Origin: Azadirachta indica
Lineage: Eukaryota > Streptophyta > Magnoliopsida > Sapindales > Meliaceae
Reading direction: 5' to 3'
Assembly (NCBI GenBank): GCA_022749755.1
Contig: CM040441.1
Coordinates: 17,485,475-17,549,474, forward strand
Length of the DNA stretch: 64,000 bases
Part shown: positions 1-12,989 of the stretch, one piece after another
Layout of the letters: every line of letters starts with the position of its first letter
How positions within the stretch are numbered: position 1 is the stretch's first letter
Program-made: the position numbers and the translations under genes
Notes under the pieces: model-generated
What the model saw: only the letters and a program-made list of their open reading frames with translations
The model's database searches: none
What the model was told of the DNA's origin: nothing

Positions 1-1335
1 ATCTGGCATCTTAGGGTTCTTGGGATCGCTGTATATTCTTCCATGACATAGACTAGTACAAGAACTATATACCTTTGCTTTTTCTCCATGGAATTTATAA
101 TTATTAGGTGGGTTCTTTTTCTTTTTTTTCCGTGATCATGTGAAATTTTCAAACACCCACATGGCTTATTCTCTCCTTTTTTTTTTTTTTTTTTCACTTT
201 CTTGATTCTTTCTAATTGATGTAATTAACACAAAAAATTTAAGAAGTAAACATATGTTCAAAACATGTATTAGAATATATAAATTGTCTGCTAATTTGGA
301 CGGAGTGTAATGTTTATCAAGAAATTGAGATAGCTGACATAAACGTAACTGGTACTAATCAAATACAAGTAATTAGCTGAGAACACCAATATTATTGTAA
401 CTAGTTGAGCATTAATAACGTTATCTCATCATATATCAAACTTAATAATAACCGTTGAACAGAACTTCATAAGAAATTAAATGAATTATAAATGTATTCT
501 TTTTTGAGTAAGAGGAAATCATGGCTGTCTTTATATAGATCTAAGTATTAAAGAAATGGGAAAAGGCAATATAAATATTAAAATATTATTAAGCTTTCCT
601 AGGGGCATCATATTACCACTACTTGTCTTTTGAGAAGGGCTTGGAGACACTTGATGATCATGAGCACCTCATCTAAATGAAGCAATAAGGAAAGGTGTAA
701 AAGTAGGGACAATCTATGGGCCATATACATGTATCTTCTTAATTCTTTCCCACCTACAAAATATATTTGAAACCCTAAATGATTAGAATCCCAATTGGGT
801 GGTCTTTGTTTGCAGTTCATATTAAGCTACCTCTTTCAGTCAATGACACATGGATCAACTATTCTAAGACAGGAAAATACCCTTAAGATAAAGAAATGAG
901 AGAGAGGAGATTCCAAAGGGAAAGAGCTCACTTTTTGGCTGTTAGGGTTTAATATAATATAAGATCCCAATTAAATAATGAATTTGTGTCAATAGTGCAG
1001 TTGTTTTGTCATTGATTATTTTTTTATAGAACAAGCACATGGTCCTGCGTAGCAAGGCTAACCTACCATGTTTCTCAATGTTGCTTTTGCTTTTGCTTTG
1101 CTTCTTTCACCCTCCCTTCATCAAAACCACAGTTTTCTTTCTTTGTTTCTTTATTCCTTTCCTGTGTTCTAGGCCTCAAGACAATAAAACAAATGACAGA
1201 ATAAACATTCATCTCTCTGCATACATCACTACTCCCGTTGCCTTATTGCTGCAAAAGAAGTATTAGACATGTGGAAACTGACATGACCAACCAGTACTCA
1301 ATCACAAAATTTCATACATATGCATGCACATACGG

Positions 1336-1367
<32 letters not shown>

Positions 1368-1370
1368 TAT
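1336..1370. repeat. (TA)n microsatellite
   Basis: Near-perfect TA dinucleotide run with one C interruption near the end. A similar run lies at 1604-1632. Both are in gene-free AT-rich DNA. Confidence 0.9.
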
Positions 1371-1603
1371 TTAACACATTAACTTTCAAAATTAAGTGAA
1401 AAACTGTAGTATATATCAAACAAACCCTACTAAAGCTGAATCATTAGGTAGAAATCTATTAATTTAATATAAATTAAAGTTTAATTAATATTTAAAAAGC
1501 TAACAGTAATAGTTAGGTTTAGAACAATGATAGAGCTTAAGACACGTCTTGCTGAAGTGTTATTCCATAAAATTGTTGGCCTTGAGGGTAAGGATTTTAA
1601 TGT

Positions 1604-1643
<40 letters not shown>

Positions 1644-3681
1644 CACGTATAAGGCAGCTAAAATTAGAGATAAAGATTTTGCTTAGTTGGCCAGTTTTCT
1701 CACTTAAAAATCTTATTTTATAAGGCAGTTGCCTCCCTTTCTCTCCCTTAATTAGCTTATATAATTCAATTTACTTGGTGATTAGGAAATGGGCTAAGCT
1801 TAATTAATAAGCTAAAATGATAGGTGTATATTAAATTAATTGTAAATACATAGCTAGGCATATGTGTAGGCTAGCTAGCTAGGGTACTTGCCAACTCAAG
1901 TAAATTTTGCAGAAGAGGTTGAGAGAATGCAGACATGGTGATGCAAAAAAGGCACAATTTTAATAGTTTTACTGGGTATACAACTGGTGTACATTGCATA
2001 AGCAACAGATCTAGTTGCACTTTTAATTTTTTATAATGTAATGAATATTCTATGTGTTTTGTCTGACATATATTTATATATATATATTATAATCCATATA
2101 TAAAAGAAGAGAAAGAAAGAGAATGTTGTCTCTTATTAACTGTTTAGAAATGTCTTAATTAGGTTAAAAATCCTAATTAATTAATTCATTTTTAATTAAT
2201 ATATTCACCTGATAGTCTTGAATTTTGAATACTATATTTTAGGCTATTGTTTTTAAGTTCAAGTTTATAGGTCAAATGATAATTCAATATGATATTAGAA
2301 TAAATCTGACTTTACGATTAATGATCAATCATGTTAATTAAGATTATATTCAATGAGCGAAAATATGACAAATCTGTTAAATGAATTATACCTTAAAGAA
2401 TATGAAAATTTTGAATACTATTATTTAAATTTTTATCTATTAGATTTAAATTAATTTTATTTTAAAGTGAATATTTATGTGATAACATTAAAAATTGAAT
2501 TGAGATGATAATCCCCTTTTAAATTTCAAGTAAGAAGCTAATATTGTTTATAATTATAATAAGTTATTGCCTTGTCAAGTTGGCAACTGCCCTCAAAAGT
2601 CTTCTGAATAAAGTTTGATAAATGAAAATAAATTCTTTAAAAAAATGGTAGTTTAATTTTAGAAACCCGTAAGTTGCCCATGAAAACACAATAAAGCAAC
2701 CAACAGGTAATTAATTTAAGGCTAGCTGGTGCAACTACCCCAAGGATGCATTTGACTAAACAACTTCCCTAACCTTTTTTTACATTCCCTTTGGCTTTTC
2801 TTCTTTCAGCTGCCTTACTTCCCTGTTTTAGGGTTTTCTTAACCATTTCACCAACAATATTTTCTTTTAAAAATTTTTGGATGTAACGTCAAATTTCACT
2901 CGCGAAATATTTGATTATTATTCAAATTTAAAATAGGTTGAGAACATCAAATGTATTTCAAATCAGTCAAACTATACTCAAAATAGCACTAACAATATAT
3001 ATATTAAAACAATTTAATGATTTCCTAATTTTATATGTTTTTTTTATATTATTTATAAATAATAATTATAGTATATTTATTATACATTACGTATTTATAT
3101 TAATTAGACTTAATCTCAAATATTAAAATGGTATTTACATTCAATTCATTGTAAATAGTGTAATAAATTTCATAAAAATACAAAGCTGCTGATCCATTCC
3201 GTATGTGTGCATATTTATATAGAAAACGCACAATACACAAGGAGAGTTAGATGTTATATGCTTTCATTTTCAAATAAGCCAAAACCTGTTAAAACAGCCC
3301 ACAGATATATAGATGAAATAGATGGTATATAAATGAGACCCACATACAATAAAGTTAATAGATAAGAAAAAAATACAAATGAGATTAGTAATGTAAAAGA
3401 TGAAAACAACTGCATGATGATCAAAGTGGAATTCTTCTTTAATTTGTACGAATGATTCCTTCTTGTTTTTTACACTACTCTTTAATTTTTCCCCTGTATA
3501 TATATCTTTCTTTCTCTCTCAAAACAGTTACTTGTCTACCAAGAGAATCTCTCTTTATGTATACTGCAATAACTCTCCATGTATATATATATATATATAT
3601 ATACCCACTCAACCTCATCCTTATCCACCTATATATGCTAGTTGATATTTGCTCTATATATATCATCAATTATAACAAGTC

Positions 3682-3743
3682 ATTATTATTATTGTTGTTA
3701 TTATTATTATTATTATTATTATCATCATCATTATTATTATTAT
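3682..3743. repeat. (ATT)n/(ATC)n microsatellite
   Basis: Trinucleotide run of ATT units with ATC and GTT variants. It yields poly-Leu in the + frame of a spurious ORF. A TA-dinucleotide run at about 3580-3602 lies just upstream. Confidence 0.9.
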
Positions 3744-5879
3744 AGTTAAGAATCTACCAAAATTTTGGATACATATATACATAACATGGTTCAAAAATTT
3801 ACGTATGATATAGGGCTTTTTACTTTAAAAATATCTTTATATATGAATTTTAAAGATGAAATTTGGTCAATGACTAGAAAAATTATATATAAAAGTTTAT
3901 AAATGAATAAATAGTTTTTTCTTTTTCATACTTATGACATGTTTCATACTATTAATTTTAAACATAAAATCAACAAAATATTTGATAAATACTAATTTTG
4001 AACAAAACTCAAACATTTTTTTATATTAATTTTTATATCTTATAATATATCCTTGTCATAGCAGTTATAACTTCAAAACTGTAACTAAACATACACTTAA
4101 AACTAATGCATATATTAGAGAGACATAAAAAATGAGTGAATAATTTTTTTTCTCGTACTTAAGCTTCCACTTAACTTAAAAAGGTAAAATTGAACAAATA
4201 TTTTATAGACATAAACTTTTAATGGGTTTATACATATACTTTCTTTTGGTTAATATTTAATATCTTATAATCCATCCTACAACAAATATAGTTTTAAAAT
4301 TTTAGGATCCCGTCTCAATACCAAACATGCTCTTAAACTACTTCATATATAGATGTATATATACGTAGGGAGGCAGCAAAGTTTCTTGGAAAATAGAATA
4401 GAAAATGTTATCCTCTTTCTCTTCTTCGAAAACTAAGTTGAACTTACCTATATATTTCCCTTTCACGGAGCACCACCACCACCATCATCATCATCATGTC
4501 TTCCACCAATACAAGTAAATCGTTATTTAAAATCTATAAACTTAATAAACAAATGCCGACTGCTGCACTTTATAATCATTATAGTGATTAATCAAATAAA
4601 ACATGGTTATCCATGTTGTTATAATTAACATTAAAATCAACATCATCAGCATCAGCATCATATTATTATTGATTAAATTAATGATTGCTAGATGTGACAA
4701 ATTAGTTTGATGTTTGATGATGGTGATGAAATTAAATATAAGGTAGGTGGATGAAAGGAACATGTGACATTAAAGAGCATGCGGCTAGTTTCAATTGGGA
4801 TGTTTCCACCTGTCAAAATCTTTGTGGTTGAAAACCCATCCCCACTAATCTTATTTGATTATATTATAATTAGTGATCGACATGAACAATATATATATAT
4901 ATATATCATCATTAACAACTATATATAAATATTAAAAGTGCTTTTTCTAGCAGAAAAAAACTTGTTCAAATTAGCTGTGAGTTTCGGCTATAGCTAGCTA
5001 GCCTGCAATAGGTCGGCATATTCATTCCACTTTCCTTTGACATGTGTGAAGTACTCCTAGGATATGTTTGTTTAGTTCATCTATGTCTCTTTGATTAACA
5101 AAAAGTGCTTTTTTTTTCTTTAATAAATCGGTTCTCCAACTTATAGAAGTGTTTAAGCACTTGTTTATGACAAGCACTTATTTTTCAAGCTATTATTAAG
5201 TGATTGTCCTTATGTGCCAATGGGCATACACAAAAGAAAAACAAATAGTTTAGGGTGGCCAACAAAAATGAGTATGGTTTATGTATACATATGCATATAA
5301 CTACTTTCAAATAAAGGGTATACTATGCACAAGGAAAGTGCCCGATTTGCGGCATAATATACGAAACACTCAAGCTCAATATATTTTAATGTTCGCTCTT
5401 AAATAAAATATGTTGAATAGACTTTCCACATTATGTCAAATATTAAGTAATATAAATTTGATTTAAATAAGACAAAATGTAAATACATTAACATATTAAA
5501 AAGTAAGGTAATATTATATTCAAAGACGGAGTTAAAAATGAATAATTAGAGGATCAAAATATTTAGAAGATAAAATTAGTTGATTAATATTTTAAAAATA
5601 ATTAATAAATTAATAAATAAATTAATAATTTTACAAAATTATAGAGATCAACTTATATATAAATTTAAAAAATAGATGAAAACTATATTATAATAAAAAT
5701 TTTTGAAAATGTTGAGGCCTGACTCCCTCAAGCTCTGCTCCTGGTTATACTAATAAAATGTACTATATAACTCTTGAAATTTATTTTAAAATTATAACAC
5801 TGAATTATAGTACAAGAGGCAGTATTACATATAATTAATTCTTCAATTTTTTCATCCAATTCAATTTTTTAGTTAATAC

Positions 5880-6353
5880 ATAAGAAAAATCGAGAATTTC
5901 ATATTTTTACATATATATTTACACACATTTATAGACCTTAAATCTACACATTTTTAATACTTAAAATCGAATATGACATATATATTAATTATGATACATT
6001 AATTATATGTATCAAATTTAATCTCAACCCTTAAAAGTGAATCGATCTAATGATTTACAAATAATATAAATATATGTATAAAAAAATGTATAATTCCAAA
6101 TCCATCCTTTATATATATATATATATATATATAGGAGTAGGATCTATGACTCATTTTTCTTATATATAATTTTTTATATCAATTATAAGCGATTGGATCT
6201 AAACACATATAATGATTGATATTATATCTGATATATGCATTAATTATACATTAATTATATTATTATATTCAATTTCAGTCGTTAAATATATTTAAGTCCA
6301 ATAACTTACAATTGATATAAAAAATTATGTGAAAAGAAGAGTCATTAATGCTT

Positions 6354-6392
<39 letters not shown>

Positions 6393-6800
6393 TATTAGGA
6401 TTAGCAGTTTTTTTTTTTTACACCAAATTTTACATCAATCTTAACCGTTGAATATAAGTATTTCCAACGATTGAGATTACATTTAACTATGCATTCATAA
6501 TTAATACATATATCAGAAGCAATCTCAACTATTGTATGTGTTTATATTCAACAGTTTATAATGAATATAAAATTTTATATAAAAAAAAGAGGCCGTTGGT
6601 AAGATCAAGAGACTTTTTTTTTAACATAAATTTTTACATTAAATATAAGTCGTTGAATTTAAATACATCAAATCGTTGAAATTGCATCTGACATATGCAT
6701 TAATTATATAATCAAATGCAATGTAAATTTTTAAATATACCTAAATCTAATGGTTTATATTTAAAATAAAAATTTATGTAAAAAAAAACTATTAATCTTG
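5880..6800. repeat. Tandem cluster of about four small inverted-repeat (MITE-like) elements
   Basis: About 200-bp units follow one another, separated by (AT)n runs at 6110-6133 and 6358-6396. Each unit begins near a T-run followed by a motif like ACATAAATTTTTACAT, carries AACCGTTGAAT-type and CATTAATTATA-type blocks, and ends in an approximate reverse complement (TATATAAAAAAAA). The mirrored blocks around about 6400-6600 are the clearest example. Similar fragments recur near 15470-15600, 21540-21860 and 23080-23260 beside or inside the GASA genes. The transposon superfamily was not determined. Confidence 0.6.
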
Positions 6801-8909
6801 CCCATATATATACGTTTATATATATATCTATAAAGAACAAACTTGTTTTAACGTGGGAAAGAAAGTCAACGAAGGGGTAGCTAAATAGGGAAAAATGATA
6901 CAATGTCGGTGTTAATTTTGCTGTCGTGTTTTGTTTATTAAAGTATAACGTGATAGGTAAGCGTCGTGGATGACACGCCAATTTCAAAAACAACAATAAA
7001 TAATATATACATAGATAATAACTAAAATTAAAAACACAAAAGAGATATGTAGTTATATTAATGAATTTCTATAAATCTAAACTTTACATATGTTTAAGAC
7101 ATGTCATTTTCAATTGATAATTTCTTCTTTTGTTAAACAACAAACAACAAGATATTAATAATCCATATAAGAATACTAAAACTAAGTTGACAAAAAAAAA
7201 AAGGCGTGTTTATTAAATGATATATAAAATCAACCTGCATAAGTTAAATTAGAAAGTCTGATAAACAACATCATATAATAATAATAATAAACATATATAT
7301 TTATTTATTTTATTATTGAAATGGTTATATCTAATTTTATTTTATTTTTTGAAGTAGTTTGGGTAGACGTATGAAAGCAAGATGCTTTTACTAACTCTGA
7401 AACGACGAAGGAAAAAGTAAATTCCCCTTCAATGTAACGAAGAGGTAACATTATATTTACTTTCATTTTGCTTTGTATTAAAAAAATCATTCGTAAAATG
7501 CAGGCTTATTGCAACTTTGAAGACAAGAAATCGAACCTACGTATTATGCGTGCTTCAATCATCATACTCAGTTTCTATAACAGTGACCATTTCTAAAAAT
7601 ATTTTGAAAAACACGCTTGATTAGTGGTTATAAGTAACTTCCGAGGAAATTTGACCTAATTAATTAATTAATATACCTATCTTCGGTCAACAGCAGACAC
7701 CACATATTATAATATATGTCCTGATTCCTGAATTCTACAAAAATTTTGACCTAATCTTAATGAATAGCAGTGAAGGAGCAAGTAGTTCAGAGATTCTAAT
7801 GCATTTCAGAACACTAATCTAGAAATGTCATAACTATGCTTATGATTAAAGATATATATAGTCAAAATAACACATAGATGATAAAAACATATTGCTAAAT
7901 TGGCTAATAAGTATGCAATATATCACTGGATCATGGAGTTGTGCAGGTAATATATACACAAATTCTTTGAAGAAAAGCAGATAATAAGCACCACAAAAAC
8001 TGACGTCTCTCGCAGGTTAAGATTTCCTAAAACCAAATTTCTCAACAGGGTCTCACTGATTTCTTCTCACAGGTAAAACACTTATTACTACTACTTTCCA
8101 TCAACTAACACCATCTCATAACAAGAGTACCTTCCATCTATCGTTTTCCCCCATTATACGGCTCCATCTCTGGCATTATTCAGCAAAGAAACCCAAGTCT
8201 CGAGATTTCTAGAAGAAGCACCAGCAGCCCTCCAACTTATTATATTTTTATCAACATTCATAAAAGGTTTTCTGATTGAAGCTATAGAAGACAGTAAAGC
8301 TTTTGAACTTTGATATTTTTGCAAAATACAGTCATGTTACATGGTATGCAGCTAAATGATGGAGATTCCAGCTACATAAGAGAGAGAGAGAGCACAAAAT
8401 GTTGGAAGGTTTTCTAATCCTTTTGGTATTGCCTATACCATATCATCATGTCTAGTCATGGCTAACATGGGTATCAATGCACTGTGTTTCAAAAATGCAT
8501 TAGCAGACATACATAAAATTGCGATGAAATGAGGCTTGATAATATGCCTTTTCCATCCTATGAGCTTCAATGTCATGCCAATATATAGCACAGCAAGAGT
8601 ACGATATGAAAAATAAAAGATCGGGCCGGACTCACATGTTAGGTACAACAGCCCATAGAATAAATGAGCCAATCATAAGGGCATAAATAATTAATTAAAA
8701 TATTTAAAATTAAATAAAATTAACAATACAAATAGTACTAGTTGAATAAAAACCAAAATTTGTAGTATTTTAATAATTTTAATAAATTGACAGTTTTAAA
8801 AATCTGCACATGCTATTTCTAAATCAATTGGCAAACGATTGAGGATTACCGAAGTCACTCAAACAATCCCAATACGCCCCTCTGAGGTCAAAGAACAAAT
8901 AATAACTAT
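6801..8909. other. Intergenic, no gene recognised; mixed-composition block at about 7900-8700
   Basis: Most of this is AT-rich spacer. From about 7900 to 8700 base composition becomes more balanced and GT/AG-like sites occur on both strands, but no frame matches a protein I recognise. The longest frame (minus, 8433-8672) has no identifiable domain. The block could be a noncoding transcript or old transposon sequence. Confidence 0.4.
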
Positions 8910-9708
8910 GATGTAGAATTAGCATTCATCCCTCTTTTTATTGTCTTCATTATTAGGGTTGAATTAGGCTTCAGTTTCTCACTAGGGTCGTTATTTTGGT
9001 TGTTTTGATTTTCATTGTTATTGTTTGAGTAGGAAATTTATTTCTTATTAGAAGTAGTTTCTTTCTTTTAATTTTCATTTTTTTTTTCTTAGAATAGGAG
9101 TTCTATTCTTCATTGAAAATAAATTTCTTTTCTCCTGTGTTTAAATTTGTGGCCGATATAAATATAATCTTAGTTTTAATTTTAACAATAGACTTGGAAG
9201 ATTGTTGAATAAGGCTTGCTATGCTTTCCCCTTCTAGTCGTTTCTCCCCTTCCAACCTAATTCAATAATCTGTCAGCAAATTAATGTAGCACCAAACGAG
9301 AACAATAAAAATAAGCCAAAAGTAGATTAAAGGGGGAGAAAAATTAGAAGAAATGATAGAAACAACTAAAGAAATAAAGGAAATGTAATAAGATTTTTTT
9401 CCTTGATAATCTCAACATCCGTCATTAAAACTAAAATTAAGATCACATTTGTATTGGCCACAAACCTAAAGAACAAGAAAAGAGATCTATTTCCAATAAG
9501 GAATAGAAAATATCTACCCTAGCAATAATAATGACAACTAGAATAAAGAAACCTACCTTTAGTTTACCAACCTTAATAATAACAATGAAAATCAAAACAG
9601 TCAAAATAAGTAACCCAAACACAACTCTAATTGAAAAACTAAGGCCCGTTTCAACTGAAATGAAGACAATAAAAATAATACTAAAACTAGCCTAGCTCAT
9701 TCTATATC
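8910..9708. mobile_element. Foldback (long terminal inverted repeat) element
   Basis: The left arm (about 8910-9180) recurs as an imperfect reverse complement in the right arm (about 9410-9708). The ends pair as GATGTAGAATTAGC on the left against GATATAGAATGAGC read inward from the right. Internal matches include TTTTTATTGTCTTCATT and TGTTTTGATTTTCATTGTTATT-like blocks. No transposase frame is visible, so it is non-autonomous. No exact target duplication was found, which leaves the borders approximate. Confidence 0.65.
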
Positions 9709-10721
9709 AAACTATTTATTCCAAAGTAAATGATTAGCTATGACAAGTGTGATCTCAGATGAGACGTTGGGTTCATTATGGTATAAGATTAACGCCTTTA
9801 TCTACAATATTTATAATTTTCTCAAAATCTACTATATGGTATTTGCCAAGATTGCATCAAATGCATTTGAGAACCAATGATCGATGCTAACAAATATTAG
9901 ATGGTAACTTATCATATACTAACTATAAGGATGGGCAAAGAACTGTCATAAGAAACAGCATTTGTCACAACTGTTAAAGGTATGCACACGAATCACTATC
10001 ATTGCACAAATACAGAAAAGCAGTCTAATGCTGGGGATGAATATGGTGATCAGTCCAGTTACACACAATACACCAATTATAAATAAGTGTTTGTGACTAT
10101 CTTGTTCTCCTCTCCTAGTCAACTAAGTCTACTCACACCAATAGAAGTTCAGCAACAATATCAGTCTCATTACCCTAAATACCAATAACTTAGCACGTAG
10201 AAGTACACCAAGGAGTGCACAAAATACCACAAGCTTAACTCTAGTTAAGCACATGTCTATCTCCACCTAGGAAGAAACATATGTGCAAACACCAGATAAT
10301 AAATGGCTAATCATAAGCAAGCTCGTGCATAACTCATAAATGAAACCTTATAACACCTAGAAAAATGGGAAGTTCGATAAAAACAAACACAATCTATCAT
10401 CAATCTATATATCTGACTGATCCACAAATCACAAAGAAAACAAAATAACTGAGCAACATACAACTAATTCACATTTAATTAACTCAGATGACAAACATAA
10501 ACACAGACATAAATAATAAATTCATGAGCAATAAAATCAAAAGGAAGCACAACAGTATTAATTAAATACCAACTTCTCTTATTCAAACACCAATGAGAAT
10601 AACAATACTAACAATACAACCAAACACGAAATATTATACAATCACATCAATTTGTTTATTAACACCAAACAAAAACTCGAAAAGACAAACCATGAAATCT
10701 CAATCGAATCATTCTTCAAGC
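9709..10721. other. Spacer downstream of the SERF gene, no gene seen
   Basis: AT-rich sequence with no credible coding frame. The part nearest 10722 should contain the 3' untranslated region and poly(A) site of the minus-strand SERF gene. Confidence 0.5.
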
Positions 10722-11153
10722 TTATTTCTTATTGTTGCCTTTACCTCCGGCAGAGTCTCCACCAGTCGCCGCCTGCGCCGCCTTCTTGGCCGCCTTCTCT
10801 TGCAGAGCCTTTGCATCTCTAAGAAATTGAAAAAAAAAAAGGTCAAACTCAACCGAAACGACATCGCAATGAAGCAAGTATAAAAAATGAATACAAATAC
10901 TATTAAAATTAAGAATAAAACCTAACCTTTCCCGGCGTTGTTCAGGAGTCAAGCCGTCGTCTTTGCCCTTGCCCTTGGCGCCGTTGCGAGCCTGAGCTCT
11001 CTCACGATCGCGATCTCTCTGGTTTCCGCGTGAGATTCATCAAATCAAAAGCAATGAAATTAAGGAAAGCTAATCACAATTAAACGCAATTAGAACAAAA
11101 ACAGATTCGAAAATTCGAAAGCAATTGAAATCGCAGAAAAGGATATGAGTCAT
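10722..11153 (-). CDS. SERF: SERF/4F5 family small basic protein (3 coding exons)
   Basis: Coding exons on the minus strand are 11147-11153, 10927-11029 and 10722-10818, which join to 68 codons plus stop. The product starts MTRGNQRDRDRERAQ, continues GLTPEQRRERDAKALQ and ends GGKGNNKK, the hallmark of the small EDRK-rich factor (4F5) family. These are short, highly charged, largely disordered proteins; animal and worm members (SERF1a, MOAG-4) modify protein aggregation, while the plant role is poorly defined. Exon 1 contributes only ATGACTC. It is joined across an apparent AT-AC intron, and only that join restores the conserved MTRGNQ start: the frame upstream of the second exon otherwise hits a stop. 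The second intron (10819-10926) is ordinary GT-AG. Length and sequence are typical of plant members. Confidence 0.88.
11030..11146 (-). other. Apparent U12-type AT-AC intron in the SERF gene
   Basis: On the minus strand the intron begins ATATCCTTT, the U12 5' splice-site consensus in its AT form. It contains TTCCTTAAT, the U12 branch-site consensus, and ends ATCTCAC, an AC acceptor. No GT-AG pair here gives the conserved SERF start, whereas this join does so exactly (ATG ACT C + GC GGA AAC). The branch adenosine lies about 30 nt from the acceptor, longer than usual for U12 introns. Length is 117 nt. Confidence 0.85.
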
Positions 11154-11268
11154 GTTTCGTCTTCGGAGGAGAAGGGAGCAGAATCTGAGATTTCAGAGAA
11201 ACCACCGCGTTCAGCCACAGAAGCCAATTACTACGAATTAGGAATCTGTATATATCGACTGTATCGAA

Positions 11269-11279
11269 GCCCGCTGGGC
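11269..11279. promoter_or_regulatory. GCCC/GGGC palindromic site upstream of SERF (site II-like)
   Basis: GCCCGCTGGGC lies about 120 bp upstream of the SERF start codon and holds TGGGC on the + strand. TGGGCY (site II) elements bound by TCP factors are common in promoters of plant housekeeping genes. Function here is inferred only from motif and position. Confidence 0.3.
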
Positions 11280-11612
11280 GGATTTGCATGAAATGTATAC
11301 CTAAAGAATCTAAATTATCCAAATATCCAGACGTTTAGGATTTTATAAAATTATTCCAAATCAGACTTAAAGTTACTTAAATACCCTTCGAATTGAATAA
11401 AATATATAACAAAAAATAACATATTCCCCCTGATGTTTGGCCTAATAGACAGAAACCTCCTTATTATTTGAGAAAAGACAAATACCCTTCTAACATTTGA
11501 ATAAATAGGCAGATACCCTACATTTTTATTTCTGTTAGTTGATTAATTAGTTTATTATCATTTGTATCCTTCATCTTTTACATACTAATAATATGATCTA
11601 TATTTTATTTAA

Positions 11613-12608
11613 AGGATTTTAACACATACCTCTTTTGAGGTTTAATTTTTTAACACTTAAAGAGAAGGTTTGATTTAATGCACACATACCTCCCCTATAG
11701 ACTTTCACTTCCATCCATAATTATAAAAAAGACACATTTGCCCTTTATTTGCCATTTTCGAAATAAAGACAAAAATTTAAACTTGAGATATTTTTTTAAT
11801 TAAAATAATATATTATTGAAAAATAAAGAAAAAAGAATACAAAAGAAATTATAAGTTCAACAAAAATTAAAGTTTAGAAATAGAAGCTTTTAACACGTAC
11901 CTATAAAAATTTTTTACTTCATTTATTTTTACTCCACCTATAAAAATTTTATTTGTAAAAATTTTACTTTAAAAAACTTTAATTATAAAGTTATATCAAG
12001 TAGATCCTTATTCCTTTTAATCGTAAAATAAAACATTTAAAATTCGGGTTACTAAAGACAGAGGACCATCTCTGTTACTTATTCAATTTTTCATTTATCA
12101 TTTAATTGTCCTTTTTTTTTGAACTGATGAAATTATCTAATTATAGATAATTCTTACTAAAATGAGATAATATATTTATACACTCTCTAAAATTAATACT
12201 TTTTGTGTTTATTCAGAAAGATAGAAAGGCCTCACTTGTACTGTGATTCCACTCTTTATTGAAATTTCACCATTATTTTTTACATTATTTTGTACTCTAT
12301 ATGAAATGATCAGTTTTTATTGTCATTTACCTATAATTCTTTTTTAAACTTTAATTTTTACTGAACTTATAGTTTTTTTTGTATTCTCTTTTCTTTATTT
12401 TTCAATAATATATTATTTTAATTAAAAAAATCTCAAGATTAAAATTTTGTCTTTATTTCGAAAATGACAAATAAAGGGGCAAATGTGTCTTTTCTATAAT
12501 TATGGATGGAAGTGGTAGTCTGTAGGGGAAATATGTGTGCATTAAGCCAAACTTTCTCTCTTAGTATTAAAAAGCTAAACCTCAGGGGAGATATGTGTTA
12601 AGACCCCT
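11613..12608. mobile_element. 996-bp foldback element with 9-bp target-site duplication
   Basis: The two arms (about 11613-11885 and 12335-12608) are long inverted repeats. The left end reads AGGATTTTAACACATACC and the right end, read inward, AGGGGTCTTAACACATA. Longer matches follow, such as AAGACACATTTGCCC and CCATTTTCGAAATAAAGAC on the left and their complements on the right. TTTATTTAA flanks both ends (11604-11612 and 12609-12617). A 9-bp duplication with long terminal inverted repeats and no transposase fits a non-autonomous Mutator-like (MULE/foldback) element. Relatives lie at 41448-41772 and 56288-57252. Confidence 0.85.
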
Positions 12609-12989
12609 TTTATTTAATTATAACAAAATATAATTTTTTTTAAATATAACAATTTAGTTTATATTTAAATATTTTTTATAATATAAATAAAACTAAATAC
12701 ATTTTTAATTTATTATTTCAATAGAAAATTTGAAAAATAAAATATTATTAAAAAATTTAAACATAAGTTAAATTAAACTCATGTTAAAATATTTATATCT
12801 TTTTTTTCTTTTTTTGTAATTTATTTGATATTTAATTGTTAAAAAGATTTTGAAATGTATTTTAACATTTTATTCTTATATTAATATTTTTATTTAAAAG
12901 ATTATATTAAATTTATTATATTTAAACAGGTTACTACATTGAGTTTGTGCTCTGTTTTTAACTTTTTTTATAAAATATTAATATTTATA

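Larger units (their letters stand above)
1..5879. other. AT-rich intergenic region without a recognisable gene
   Basis: No open frame here resembles a known protein family; the few ORFs of 60-100 codons are low complexity. The stretch is mostly A/T with several microsatellites. About 600-1270 has more mixed composition and could be a promoter, an untranslated region or a noncoding transcript, but neither splice signals nor a conserved microRNA was recognised. A CAC/CAT run at about 4472-4496 precedes a 31-codon ATG frame of no recognisable similarity. Confidence 0.6.

Noticed and set aside
1039..1266. 75-codon + frame rich in Leu and Phe, suggestive of a signal peptide
   Set aside because: Translated T-rich sequence; no mature domain, no family resemblance and no supporting splice or leader context.
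8433..8672. 79-codon minus frame
   Set aside because: No recognisable domain or conserved motif; probably chance within the mixed-composition block.
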